From Takakia lepidozioides (lineage: Eukaryota > Streptophyta > Takakiopsida > Takakiales > Takakiaceae), in NCBI GenBank assembly GCA_030704615.1, contig CM060733.1, positions 13,826,001 through 13,890,000 on the forward strand: a DNA stretch of 64,000 nucleotides. Reading direction: 5' to 3'. This document shows, one piece after another, positions 1-11,960 of this stretch. Position 1 is the first letter of the stretch. Every line of letters starts with the position of its first letter. The notes under the pieces were generated by a model that saw nothing but the letters and a program-made list of their open reading frames with translations, was not told the origin of the DNA and did not search any database. Made by a program: the position numbers and the translations under genes.

Positions 1-297
1 CCTTGTTCTGAACTACTTGTTTGCCTACTAGTGCACTTTGCATTTCTTCATTCGGTCTTCAACAGAATTGCAAAAAGTAGATATAGAAGATGACTTTAGC
101 ATTATACACAGGAGGCTTGGTCCTATTTTACGGTAAAATATATGTATATCTTACTCTATTCTTTGATTTATTAAATCATGTTCAATCTTTGAATGTCTAC
201 TAAGCTATATGTATTTTGCAGGTTTTCTTAGGACCGAGAGTATGTCCAAGAATTATAATCTAGACGTGAACCACTGTTGGCCCAAAGATCACAGGCT

Positions 298-415
298 ATC
301 CAAACCAAACCACCCTGTTGGTTGTTACAAAGGTGTCCACCTTCCTATCGGAAGGCAATAGCCCTTTTGGGTCAAGTAACACCATAAGTTACGCTTGCTT
401 CGACGTCCACTTTAT
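298..415 (+). repeat. SINE 3'-body fragment
   Basis: This stretch shares the body of the SINE copies at 1101-1270 and 43516-43682: the segments 'aaggtgtccacctt', 'ggaaggca-tagccctt' and 'acaccataa-ttacgct' occur in the same order. The tRNA-like head (A and B boxes) is not recognisable, so it is a 5'-truncated or very decayed copy. The rest of 1-1100 shows no gene: it is AT-rich with T runs, and its short open frames have no recognisable content. Confidence 0.55.
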
Positions 416-1100
416 TTATTTATTTTAAATTTAGACTTTCATTTGCAAGTTTCATTTTTTTTCTAGCCCTGCATGATGAAAGGTTCATATTTTATCTGGC
501 CTTTCTTTTGAATGGCCCTAATTTTTTTGCCTTTCATATGGAACATTTTTGCAATTTGAAAGGCGTTGCAGTCTTCAAAATTGAATAGGCACGGAATGGT
601 GGGAGTCTTCTTTCTATGTACTCAACAATTAATAGGAGATTTTTTTTTCTATTTCTACCAATTTCTTCATTTATCAATTTTTGGCACATTACACCGAGTG
701 TGGATCCAAACCCAAATGGATGACAATCATCCAACAAAAACATTGGTCCCCTGAAAAGAGGGTCGCCGTCGATCGGCCAACAAAGGAAACTACCAGGCGG
801 TTTTTTTATGGCCCACAACTACTCGACTGGCTGAAGGTGGCCCCCGCAATTGACTGTGGCTCCACCGCGTTTACAGTGCGCACAAACTCGGAAGTTGCCT
901 GCTCCTCTCTGTCATGCTGGGATATTATATCATTTCTGTGTTGCTAGCAACAAGAGTAGGATTAACTAGAAACAAAGAGGCAGTGGAGATATTTCACATG
1001 TAGGTACCGCGGTTTCTATTAACTAATAGATTCATGTTTGCTGTTTTTTTTGGGGGCCTGTCTTTGCAGAGCCCATTGCTTACTAATTTAGTTAGTAGTA

Positions 1101-1270
1101 GACAACCGCCATGTAGCCCAGTGATAATGGGCACATACCACGTTGGATGTGGTTGTGGGTTCAAACCACGGTCTGGTGTGTCATGAAGGTGTCCACCTTT
1201 GAGCTGGAAGACAAGTAGCCCTTGTGGTGAAGAGACACCATAATTTACGCTCCCTTGGGGAGGCGTCATA
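1101..1270 (+). mobile_element. tRNA-derived SINE, copy 1
   Basis: A Pol III-type head is visible: an A-box-like 'tagcccagtgataatggg' near 1114 and a B-box 'gggttcaaacc' near 1157, about 43 bp apart as in tRNA-derived SINEs. The body contains 'aaggtgtccacctttgagct' and 'acaccataatttacgctccc', and the element is followed by a T-rich tail. The copy at 43516-43682 aligns along its whole length with roughly 85% identity by eye. It is not a functional tRNA gene because no complete cloverleaf can be folded. Confidence 0.75.
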
Positions 1271-1464
1271 CTTTTTTTTATAGTAAATAGTAAATTAATA
1301 GGTAGTAAGAGGGGGCCCTCCTTTATATACCCTCTTACGGCGGTGGGATCCTTCTAGAAGGCCCTGGACACATGTCAGCCCTACAAGACTCCCTATCTAA
1401 ATTTGGCCAATTTAATATTCCTCCCTTCTTTTTTTTGGACCCCCAGATCTCATTCCTTACTATA

Positions 1465-1640
1465 CAGGGTTGGGTGTTTGTGCCTTGCCTGTGCATAACC
1501 TAGGTGATCCTGGGTTCAATCCTTCAACATGTGCCTTCTGACCGTCCATTGGGCCCTCCATGGCCTGTGTGTTGAGCAGTAGGCTCTACAAATTCACCTG
1601 GACGTTAAAGAAACTTTATCTTCATCTTTATCTAATTCCT
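1465..1640 (+). repeat. possible second SINE-type element
   Basis: A B-box-like 'gggttcaatcc' sits near 1511, about 45 bp after 'gggttgggtgtttgtgcctt', which could be a degenerate A-box region. No second copy of this element was noticed in the window, so the call rests on the promoter-like boxes only. The surrounding 1271-2090 holds no recognisable gene. Confidence 0.3.
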
Positions 1641-2091
1641 GGGCCACAGCAATTCTTGGACCACTGTAGAATGAATAGGGCCCGAATGAAACTGCTCTAC
1701 ATATCTACATGTTCACCCCATGTCCTTGTCTTGGCATGTTGGTCCTTGGGTACCTCTCAACAAACGAGGCAATTCAATGCCTGTTGTCTTTTGTAAAAGC
1801 ATATTCTAGTATTACAAAAATTTATACATTTGTTTTTATTTGTATTTGTGATGTCCGGCTGGGCTGCTAGGCAGAAGGAGGATACTATGATAGCTTTTGC
1901 TTTCCGTCCATAATATAATCTTTTATAAACTTCTTGAAGTGGGGAACATCCTAAATAATCTGTGGAATGAACTGACCTCATCAAATCTGAAAAGAAAGGG
2001 TGGCGGACAAGGTAAGAAATAAGTTGGACGCGGCAGGACAAAGACAGGTGGTGGTCAACGAGGGTTGACTGAGCAGTGTGCCCCCGCAAAG

Positions 2092-2098
2092 TATAATA
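2092..2098 (+). promoter_or_regulatory. TATA-like box of the GPAT gene
   Basis: TATAATA lies about 200 bp upstream of the GPAT ATG. It is followed within 30 bp by a CT-rich stretch (2105-2185) typical of a plant pyrimidine-rich 5' leader. Position and composition support a core promoter; the transcription start is not determined. Confidence 0.45.
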
Positions 2099-2294
2099 CC
2101 CCGCACTCTGCGCACACTCCCTCACACCATCCCTCTCTCTCATCTCCCCGCTGCCACCACCCTCATCTCTCTCTCTCTCCGACTCGTCTGACTGATAGAG
2201 TCGCGATCGACATATTCAGATCCTTTTAGAGCACAACCTGTTGACAGTGCCAGAACGTAGCTTCGAAAGACCGGGTCTTCCTCGACAACATAAC

Positions 2295-3798
2295 ATGGGT
2301 CCGAAGGCGAAGATATCTGGGCCGGAGCCCTTCGATTACGTTGAGAAATGCAGCTCCGATGGACGAGAGAAACAGACGGTGATATCCGATTTGGATGGCA
2401 CCCTGGTCAGAGGGCGGAGCTCATTTCCCTATTTCATGCTGGTGGCATTCGAGGCCGGCGGCTATCTCCGTTCTCTCCTCCTCCTCCTCTTCGCCCCCAT
2501 TGCCTGGTTCCTTTATCACTTCGTCTCAGAAGCTGCAGGTATCCAGGTGTTAATCTTTGTCACCTTTGCTGGTCTCAAAGTGACTCACATTCAGACTGTA
2601 GCCCGCGCGGTTCTGCCAAAGTTCTACTGCGAGGATCTGCACCCAGAGACATGGCGCGTGTTTTCCTCCTTTGGGAAGCGCTATGTACTCACTGCCAGTC
2701 CCGCATAATGGTGGAGACCTTTGCAAAGGAGTATCTGGGTGCCGATGCGGTGCTTGGGTCCGAGATCGAGGTGACCAGGAACGGGCACGCAACAGGTTTC
2801 CTCAAAGCCCCCGGTGTCCTTGTGGGTGCGAAGAAAGAAATTTGCTTGAAGGCAACTTTCGGGGACGATGCACCGGACGTTGGCCTCGGCGACCGCAAGA
2901 CTGACCACCCCTTCATGGCTCTGTGCAAGGAAGGCTACGTGGTGCCCGCCAACAAGGTACAAGCCGTGCAAAAGGAGGAGCTGCCAAAGCCCATCGTGTT
3001 CCACGACGGGCGGCTTGTGCAACGCCCCACTCCTCTCAACGCACTTCTCACCCTCGTCTGGATGCCTATCGGTTTCCTTCTTGCCGTGCTTCGGATTGCT
3101 GCAGCGTCCTTGCTCCCATGTCCTTGACATACTACGCTTTCGCTGCCCTCGGGGTGCGTGTAAAGGTCACGGGAACACCCCCAGCTGCAGTGAAGGATGG
3201 AAAACAGGGAGTCATGTTTATCTGCTCCCATCGGACCTTATTGGACCCCATCTTCCTGTCGGTAGCCCTCAGGCGACCTATCACAGCAGTCACATACTCC
3301 ATTTCACGTGTCTCGGAGGCCCTGTCCCCAATCAAGACGGTTGCTTTGAGTCGCAACAGAGAGCAAGATGCTGCCAACATCAGCAAGCTTTTGGAAGAAG
3401 GAGACTTGGCCATCTGCCCAGAGGGAACAACATGCCGGGAGCCATTTCTTCTACGATTCTCGGCGCTTTTTGCGGAGCTGACGGACAAGATCGCCCCCGT
3501 GGCGATGTTCAACAGAATGTCCATGTTCCACGGCACGACTGCCACAGGGTGGAAGGGCATGGATCCTTTCTTCTTCTTCATGAACCCAAGGCCTGTCTAC
3601 GAGGTTACGTTTTTGAACCAACTGCCCATGGAGCTTACATGTGCAGGTGGAAAAACATCGGTTGAGGTGGCCAACTACATCCAAAGGGTTATTGCAGGGA
3701 CACTGAGTTTCCAGTGCACAAACTTCACTCGCAGGGACAAGTACAAGGTTCTCGCTGGGAATGATGGTAGCGTGCCCGCCAAGACCAAGTCGCAGTAA
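2295..3798 (+). CDS. glycerol-3-phosphate acyltransferase, GPAT4/6/8 type, with two frameshifts
   Basis: In this family the enzyme transfers an acyl group to the sn-2 position of glycerol-3-phosphate and removes the phosphate, giving 2-monoacylglycerol for cutin or suberin; it is ER-bound. The N-terminal HAD-like phosphatase motif I DLDGTL (residues 32-37) and a motif III-like GDRKTD are present. The acyltransferase blocks follow: [32 protein letters not shown] and [11 protein letters not shown]. Hydrophobic segments match the family. The ATG at 2295 is chosen because the N-terminus then fits family length; an upstream in-frame start would be a TTG at 2241. The reading frame shifts at a C run (2700-2702) and at another (3115-3117). 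Each fits loss of one C, and allowing both gives 501 codons, the normal family size. There are no introns. It could be a recent pseudogene, an intronless retrocopy, or a good gene with sequencing errors. Confidence 0.9.
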
Positions 3799-6700
3799 GG
3801 ATTGTGCTGGGATATAGTCAACATTGTTCACAAGGCCGGTTTCACGCAAGCATGTCTCTTTGATATGATGATATGCCCTGGCAAATATTCTCTTGTTGAC
3901 CAATATTTGCGAGCTCCTGCGATTACTGATGACTGATACTTCCCTGGTTGCGTTGGTTGCCGTGCGGCACTATTAACGGGCTAAAGATCAAAGTCTGGGT
4001 TCTTGGTCCTCCACGTCGTTCAACTCGCAGCCCTGATTGAATTCACGGTTATCGTCATTCATGATTGCACAGTTTGTGTTATCTCTTTTGAAAAAACCCG
4101 CACATACATGATCATGAATAGACGGATCCAAATCATCTCCATGTTCTTCTTGAAAGCGGGTGCCCGTACTAATGTCATTAGCCGGCCGGGCTGCAGTTTC
4201 AGCTCCATACTGCCTCACCTGGTGAGCTGAATATCAAAGTATGTTTTTGGAAACTCGGTATACCTTGGAGAAGCCTATGTACTGCTCAGATTACGTTTGG
4301 CAATTCGCAACTACGAAGCTTCTCCACCACCATCCACGGAGCGGGCTCAACTTCACATAATTCAAATGAAATCGTACCTGGGAAATGTGCATGATCCTGG
4401 GCTGGGATTCAAGCTCTTAGCGCATATCCACGATTCCACATGTATGTGCCTGGGAAGTATGATCTTCTACTGCAGCTTGTGCATCGGAGATGTATACAGT
4501 GAACTCACACGTGATGTATTTCTGCCCATTTCTGGGAAGTCGAAGTTAGAAACAGACAGCGCTTGACAAGTCATAATTTACAAGCGCTCATCGACAATGG
4601 GGCGTCCCACTGCTGGTGCTAGCAGACGTCTACAGCCTGGAAACGAATCTCCCATCTCCAGCTCATTGGGCATTCTCCCTACACCTGTGGCACAATCTTG
4701 TCTGCAGTCGAACGACTAGGGAAGCTGTTCAAAACAGGACGAGATCTCCCCAGCACTTCTGAATGAGGATGCAGCTGCATGTTTTCTCCCAGAAGACAAG
4801 TTGTGTCTTTGAATTTCATGGAACCGAGTATGACTGTACAGATCTGTACAGGTTCATTTGCTTCTGGAACCACTGCAAAATCCTCATGTTAAGAATGTAC
4901 TGCAGTTCTCCAACGCTATCGCAAATAAAACAACTGTGAAATCTTCCTCAGAACACTTCCTCAAAACCATGATTGCACCAATCTAACATCTACAGTAACT
5001 CTGTTCACGAAATTTTCTAAGAGATCAATAAGATCAAGAAAATCTCTATTCTGGTCTAAAGTTAACAGATGTAAGCTTAACTATGAAAAGTGGTCTGAGC
5101 AGACACGCTGTGGGACCATAACCTATAGTAAATTCTTCATTGCAAGTAGCGACAAGAATACACGATAACACCAAAAGATGCACACCCACGAAGAGAGATC
5201 TGAGATGTACTCAACAGGAGAGCAGCTAATGTATTCCTGGAACACCAGTTTGAACTCTGATGCCAACAAGAAGTAACTGCTAACTAATATGAGGTGGATG
5301 CCAACTCGATACAATACCACAGGTATAGATCTACAAATAATCTGATCTGGAAGTCCTCATGGAACAAGCAAAGTCCCAATGGAAGGATTACAACAAAGGT
5401 GAGCACTTACACGTACCTGGAAGTTGCTTCTCCCAGGATTGCAGGTGGAACCCTCACTCCCCTGTATCAGCTGAAAAACTGCTGCATTGTTGGGGTGAAC
5501 AGGAATCTCTTCCAAGCAAAATCAATCAACAACCAAATCTCTTCCACCGACATGTTGGGCAGCTATCTTTCATACCATTATACCAGTTGACATACACCTC
5601 ATCGTGAGCTAACATGACATCGACTCCGGCGTGCTGTGGCAGAATTGGAAGTCCTGTGGGGTCCTGTGATCATTTGGTTTGGCCATAAGTCTGAGTCTCC
5701 ACTATTGCAAGCAAGGAACTGAGAACAGCTTCCAAATTCAGGGGAATATACTCGTCTTTTTGCAACCCCACTCAAGGCCTCGAATACATCAATTGTCATT
5801 TTGATGGTGGTGTGTTCACTCAAGATTATTTCAATGGGAGATCCTAAGTCACAGATTCAATGTTCTAATAACGCACGGAGCTTGATTGGCTTTCCTTGGT
5901 GGTGGAACAGGGAAAGTGATGGACATTTCCACCAGGTAGAGAGCCATGGAGTACGAAACATGATTTTCGAAGTAGGAAACAAAGCCTCATTTTCACAAGT
6001 ACTCGATGGAAATTCCTAATGCAGAAGAAGCCCTGTTCACAAGAACCGGGAGATGTAGTTCAGATCCACACATTCTATGCTGATTGTGTCTAAAACACCT
6101 AGACTCTCACTGGTGCCTGTTCATTCTCTAAGTTCAGGTACAAAGAAGAGCCTCCTGCCTCAGGACAGAGAGCCTTGCCCCGTGGAGATGCATTCCCAAA
6201 AGTCAAAGGAGAACTCCTGCCTCCCGAGTTGAACACCTAAGAAATTCATAACAGGGGCAATATGGTACTGTAGGATATGCTTTTCTTGTTAAGAACAAAT
6301 CAATCCCTGACACTCTGTTGTTACCATGAAAGACTTTTGATTTCCCGTGGTCAATCTCCTAAAGGCAAAGAAATTACAGGTGTAGAGAGCATATTGAAGT
6401 GTAAGACATTAACCAAAGGATGTAAGTAAGAAGTTATCTGTGAAAGCTTAGAGGAAGGTAATCACGGATACTGTTGACTGAACCATTATCTACATCCATG
6501 ACACACACACAACAGGAGACAGGAACATAGTCAGATCAAAAGTCATTGTGGCATCTTGTCAGGAGGGTGAAACAACAGTGTACGTGAATAGATGACAAAT
6601 CCTGACCAGATTGTCAATGGTAAAACATGTCTGCTTCTGTCTGGTGCTACGCACTCATTCCAAAAGACTGAGGGTTTGATATATGTACTCTACTGGTAGC

Positions 6701-8332
6701 CTGGACATCGTGGTATAAATGATCGTTCATATGTCCGAGCATTCCATCATGTGAAACAGGACTGGTATTGAGAAGGTGCCCATGGGCCATATTACATCTC
6801 ATGTTCTCGGTAGAATCTTGGTTGCTGCTTCCAGCTGTGGCAAAAGTGCTCCCTATCTTGAGCCTTGTGCTGTTTGTTGCCACTGGAGAAATCCAAATGT
6901 GAACTAGGTTAATCTCTTTGAATGCCACTACTTGTAGCGTGACATATGAAATATTCCGGCACCCAGAAACCTGTTTGGATCCTGAACAGAGTCTCCAATC
7001 GACAGAAACATTTTCTTCAGAGATTGAATGGGCGACGTACTTGCTTATGAAGGGGCAGAGTGTTGCGGACGGTAACAGAGAGGGTGATAGTTGGCAACAG
7101 CTCCTTGTTCTCTTCGTTAGCTCCAGAATCTGCCATCCACAAAGACAAGTTCGACATGTAGTTTCAGAAATAAGAGTGTCACTCCAATCTGTGTAACTCT
7201 CACTTTGTGTCACGAAATTCGACGTAGTATGAAAAGTACAAAAAAAAGGAGTGACACACACTCTAAAGATGAGAAAATCCTCGTACACATTGGAAGCCTC
7301 CAAGGGATGGGAAATGGGATTACACTGCGTCGATACTCTCCCTCTCATCACGCAGGTATGGCGGTGTGCTGCGGCGCTCTACAGGGAGAGGCTATGCCCA
7401 AGGCTGTGTCTTGTGGTGAACGGGCGGGGTCATGCAGCAGATTGCCGTCCCAGGGTGTGGAGCTGGAATGGACATCCACCTTGCCAATGGCTGGCCCGAG
7501 ATTCTTGCAAGTGAAGGCGGCACACTCCCATACTCCAGGAAAAAGCAAAGGTATAGGATGGCTGTTTCCCATCTGTAAACTCTTTGGGTCGAAGTGATCT
7601 GTCCCCGCAAAAGTTGGCAAGGAGGCATCTTGAAGGGCATGGTCCTCGAGCGTTATCAATCCACCAAATTCTGCTGTTTCTACCTCCTAAACTGATCCCC
7701 AGGATGCCCTAAGAGCTCCTGCAGCAGATAACAATCCAGCTAAGAGCCGGTATAGTCATCACACAAGAAACCCACTGCTTCTCTAACTTCCAATTGAACA
7801 TTGACGTTGCTGTGGGAAGGCGAGACAATCATCAGTGAGAAATACTTTAGAGGAGGGCCAGACGGTATCTCCGATTGCTCAGTCGAATGACGATTTTGGA
7901 GCTAAAGCTGGCTGCACTGTGGCTACGAGCAGGGCATGGCTGTTCAAGGTTTGTCCCTGCTGTTCGAGAGAGCTCTGGTGGTTGTAGCCTAGCTTATGGA
8001 AGGCTGTGGGTGAAGCCTGGACTCACTCAGCTGCGCACCCGTGGTTTTCTTAGAGAAGTCCAAGATCACCGGACTTCAAACAGAAGCACACAAAGGATGT
8101 CCTTTGGGTTAAGCGTCAGTCAAATCCTTCTTGGGTGAAAGCAGAGGGAGCGTGCCATGATGCAAGCTCGATCTGGTGATTGTATTAACGTCAATTTTTA
8201 CCATGGATCTCCAGGCTTACACTACAACAGGTATATATTTGAGCATTTGATCTTTGCTGACCTATCAAGGAGCTTTGAGATACGGAAGTTTAGGTGTCAA
8301 GGTTTGTAACTAAGAGGTTTGAGTCATGCAGC
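3799..8332. other. no recognisable gene
   Basis: I see no conserved domain in this 4.5 kb. The longest open frame is on the minus strand (7345 to 6647, from an ATG at 7348, about 233 codons), with another of about 100 codons just upstream (7659-7348). Both are rich in Ser, Thr and Cys and match nothing I know, so they may be chance frames or parts of an unrecognised gene. The last 150 bp or so before 8333 resemble the leader of the PPR pseudogene at 37.4 kb, so this end is the PPR 5' region. Confidence 0.4.
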
Positions 8333-11182
8333 ATGGCAGGATTCAAGAAGGCCCAGAACTTTGTTGGACATCAGACTGGTGCCAGGGGTCACACCTTCAG
8401 CATCACCACTATTTCTGAAAGTGGACTAAAAGAGGGGGACCTCAAGAACTCTTCTGGCATTTGTGTGGATGGGAGGCCATCATGTAAGAAGGAAAGACTA
8501 AAAGAGGCATTGCGCATTTTAAATCAACAAGGCGTTTGGGCAGACTCCACTACCTATGTTTGTCTCTTAGAGGAGTGCATCAAGCTGAAAGATCTGGCAC
8601 AGGGAAAACAGGTGCACACCCACATTATCCAAAGCAGGTTCAAGCCAAACATCTATCTACTCAACACCCTTGTCCACATGTATGCCAAGTGCGGGAGTGT
8701 GTTGGATGCACGCGAAGTGTTTGACAAAATGCCTGAACGAACTTTGTTTACGTGGACGATAATGATAGCTGGATATGCCAAGCAAGGGTGTGGTGGGGAG
8801 GCTGTCAAGATCTATGAGCAAATGCAAAGGGAAGGAGTAAGGCCTAACAGGGTGACATTCATTTGCGTTCTAAATGCGTGTGCCGACCTGGGAATCCTGG
8901 AAAAGGGCAAAGAGGTCCATGCTGATATCATCACAGCTGGAATTGAGTCATTTATAAATTTGGAGACTGCCCTTGCTGACATGTATGCCAAATGCGGGAG
9001 CATGAAGAATGCACAAAATGTCTTTGACAACATGACGCAACGAGATGTGGTCTCATGGAACACAATGATTGCAGGATATGCTCATCATGGGTGTGGTAGT
9101 CAGGCTTTCAAGATCTATGAGCAAATGCAATGGGAAGGGGTGACACCCAACAGGGTCACATTTATTTGTATTCTCAATGCATGTACAAGCCTAGGTGCCC
9201 TGCCATATGGAAAGCGTGTCCATGCTGACATCATCAGCACTGGTATTACATCATATATCAATTTAGAGAATGCCCTTGTCAACATGTATGCCAAATGTGG
9301 AAGCATGAAAGATGCACAGCAAGTATTTGACAACATGACTAAAAGAGATGTGGTCTCCTGGAGTGCGATGATCACAGGTTTTGCTCAGCATAAGTGTGGT
9401 AGGGAGGCTTTCAAAATCTATGAGAAAATGCAGCGGGAAGGTGTGACGCCTGACCGGGTCATGTTCATTTGCTTGCTCACTGTGTGTGCCACCCTAGGTG
9501 CCCTGGAAAATGGTAAGCAGGTCCATGCTGACATCAGCAAAAGTGGGATTGCAATGGATAACATTCTGGAGAATGCCCTTGTGGACATGTATGCCAAATG
9601 TAACAGTGTAAAGGATGCACGTCAAGTGTTCGACAATATCACTCAAAAGAGTGTGGTCTCATGGAACTCCATGTTGACAGGATATGCTCAGCATGGGTGT
9701 GCTAGGGAGGCTTTGAAAATCTATGAACAATTGCAACGGGAGGGAGTGATTCCCACCAGGTTTACCTTTGCTTGTGTTCTCAATGCATGTGCCAGCCTGG
9801 GTACCCTAGAAAAAGGCAAAGAAATCCATGCTGACATCAGTAAATCTGGAATTGTGCCAGATATCTTTCTTGGAAATGCCCTTGTCGACATGTATGCCAA
9901 ATGCCGCAGTGTAAAGGATGCATATCAAGTCTTCACTGAAATGGCAGATCGAAATGTGATCTCATGGAACACCATGATTGCTGGATATGGACAATGCGGC
10001 AGTGGTAGGGAGGCTTTGCAGATCTATGAGCAAATGCAATCGGAAGGGGCAATGCCTGACCATGTCACATTCACCTGTGTTCTCAATGCATGTGCAAGCC
10101 TAGGAACCCTGGACAAAGGGAAACAGGTGCATGCTGACATCAGCAAAAGTATAATAGTGCCAGATATCATTCTACAGAATAGCCTTGTAAATATGTATGC
10201 CAAATGTGGATGCATAGAGGATGCACTTCAAGTGTTCGACAATATGGCTCAACAAGATTTGCCTTCATGGAACACCATGATTGCAGCATATGCTCAGCAT
10301 GGGTGTGGTAGGGAGGCCATCCAACTATTTGAACAAATGCAACAGGAAGGGTTTAAGCCAGATGATATCAGCTTCATATCTCTTCTCTCTGCATGTAGCC
10401 ATGCGGGCTTATTAGATGAAGGCCATCACTACTTCGATTCCATGAGTCGAGATCATGGCCTTAGTCCTACATTGGAGCATTTTGGCTGCATTGTCGACCT
10501 TCTTGGCCGGGCAGGACAATTGGATAAGGCAGAGGACTTCATCAACAGAATGCCAACTAAACCAGATGCTGGGGTGTGGAAGGCCTTGCTTGGTGCTTGC
10601 AGAATTCAAGGCAATGTCGAGCTAGCAGAACATGCGGCCAAATGCCTTCTGGAGAGTAATCCACAGCATGCTGGAGCTTATGCGGTGCTATCTAGCATCT
10701 ATGCTGCGGCTGGCAGGTGGGATGAGAAGGCCACAGTGAGGAAAATGATGGAGGAAAGGGGTGTCAGAAAGGAACCAGGGTGCAGCTGCATAGAGGTTGA
10801 CAACCAGGTGCATACATTTGTGGTAGAAGATAATCTGCATCCACAAATTAACGAAATTCATGCTGAGCTGAAAAGATTGATTGGGCGGATGAAGGAGGTG
10901 GGGTACGTGCCTGACACACGCTTTGTACTGCATGATTTGGAGCAGGAGCAAAAGGAACTTTCTCTTTGTCACCACAGTGAGAAGCTGGCCATTGCCTTTG
11001 GGCTCATAAGCACACCACCTGGGACGCCTATCCGCATCATCAAGAACCTCCGTCTGTGTGGTGACTGCCACACTGCCACCAAGTTCATCTCAAAGATTGT
11101 TCGGCGAGTAGTTGTTGTACGGGACATCAACCGCTTTCACCACTTCCACGAGGGGGTCTGTTCTTGTGGGGATTACTGGTGA
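8333..11182 (+). CDS. PLS-class PPR protein with E and DYW domains
   Basis: Predicted organellar C-to-U RNA-editing factor of 949 residues in a single exon. After a short N-terminus come about twenty pentatricopeptide motifs in P-L-S order, each triplet about 101 residues with phrases such as NMYAKCGS, DARQVF and VVSWN. The E1/E2 region (VWKALLGAC to VHTFVVED) follows. The C-terminal DYW deaminase carries the PG box (GYVPDTRF), the zinc and catalytic HSEKLAIAFG (HxE), the CGDCH cysteine motif and the terminal CGDYW. All key deaminase residues are present, so it looks functional. The first ATG in the frame is at 8333; the frame is open upstream to a GTG at 8294. The N-terminus is not an obvious strong transit peptide by eye. 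A decayed paralogue lies at 37.5-39.7 kb. Confidence 0.95.
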   Translation: MAGFKKAQNFVGHQTGARGHTFSITTISESGLKEGDLKNSSGICVDGRPSCKKERLKEALRILNQQGVWADSTTYVCLLEECIKLKDLAQGKQVHTHIIQSRFKPNIYLLNTLVHMYAKCGSVLDAREVFDKMPERTLFTWTIMIAGYAKQGCGGEAVKIYEQMQREGVRPNRVTFICVLNACADLGILEKGKEVHADIITAGIESFINLETALADMYAKCGSMKNAQNVFDNMTQRDVVSWNTMIAGYAHHGCGSQAFKIYEQMQWEGVTPNRVTFICILNACTSLGALPYGKRVHADIISTGITSYINLENALVNMYAKCGSMKDAQQVFDNMTKRDVVSWSAMITGFAQHKCGREAFKIYEKMQREGVTPDRVMFICLLTVCATLGALENGKQVHADISKSGIAMDNILENALVDMYAKCNSVKDARQVFDNITQKSVVSWNSMLTGYAQHGCAREALKIYEQLQREGVIPTRFTFACVLNACASLGTLEKGKEIHADISKSGIVPDIFLGNALVDMYAKCRSVKDAYQVFTEMADRNVISWNTMIAGYGQCGSGREALQIYEQMQSEGAMPDHVTFTCVLNACASLGTLDKGKQVHADISKSIIVPDIILQNSLVNMYAKCGCIEDALQVFDNMAQQDLPSWNTMIAAYAQHGCGREAIQLFEQMQQEGFKPDDISFISLLSACSHAGLLDEGHHYFDSMSRDHGLSPTLEHFGCIVDLLGRAGQLDKAEDFINRMPTKPDAGVWKALLGACRIQGNVELAEHAAKCLLESNPQHAGAYAVLSSIYAAAGRWDEKATVRKMMEERGVRKEPGCSCIEVDNQVHTFVVEDNLHPQINEIHAELKRLIGRMKEVGYVPDTRFVLHDLEQEQKELSLCHHSEKLAIAFGLISTPPGTPIRIIKNLRLCGDCHTATKFISKIVRRVVVVRDINRFHHFHEGVCSCGDYW

Positions 11183-11440
11183 ACCAAGCAACATGCTTGC
11201 AAGAATGTGCACTGCTTCAATGTAGGGCTGCAATGTCAATTTTTTTGTCCATTGCATATTTATACGAAAGAGCAAAGCTGAAAGAAACAACTTGTGCCAG
11301 CAAATGCGAGAGTGGACTTAACATTCTGCAAGCTGCCTTCATGGTCACTCTTACCATTGAGAATAGGAGGAAAACCGTATCGCAGGAAATTATTGACAAG
11401 TTAGAAAGATCAGTAGCAGTTGTTTACATGAAACCATGCC

Positions 11441-11548
11441 GACAAACTTGAAAATGGGTAGCCACTGGCAAATTATGCACAACCTTAGAGGACTGACAGA
11501 CAAACTTGAAAATGGGTAGCCAAATTATGCACAACCTTAGAGGATTGA
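11441..11548. repeat. tandem duplication of about 55 bp
   Basis: Two adjacent units begin with 'gacaaacttgaaaatgggta' (11441 and 11499) and share 'caaattatgcacaacctta'. The second unit lacks about 8 bp. It lies in the 780-bp spacer between the PPR and CCCH genes, where nothing else is recognised. Confidence 0.8.
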
Positions 11549-11960
11549 CACTCGATTTTTTCCACAAGTGATAGTCCAATACTGTTCATGTACACTCTCA
11601 CCTTGAGATCTGCATAGCCTCAGCTGTTACATAGGCTTGCACAGGATTCAGCAAGTCTGGCATTCCTTCAACTGTAAATCTGTCAACAGGATTGCTCGAA
11701 CATTTTGAGATCCTGCAGTGATATCAATCAGAAGCTTCAAGAATGGATACAAGCAAACATTGTCACACGATTGATATGGATGAATGTTGTCGCAAATGTG
11801 CCGACGATTGGATCTACCAGTGGCTCAATCGTTGATAGGAACATCCATCCAGAGTGTCTCCTCCCTCCCGCTGCAAGTGCCAGTCTCCCAAGAAAGGGAG
11901 GGAGGGAGAGCAGACAGTGGCGCAGGAGATGATCGAAAGCGCTCAGAGCAGAGGGGGGCA

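Noticed and set aside
8294-8332. Upstream extension of the PPR gene to 8294
   Set aside because: It starts with GTG; the first ATG of the frame is at 8333 and eukaryotic initiation there is more likely.
8812-10215. Repeated antisense open frames (60-86 codons) ending in CICS inside the PPR gene
   Set aside because: They are periodic shadows of the 303-bp PPR triplets on the opposite strand.
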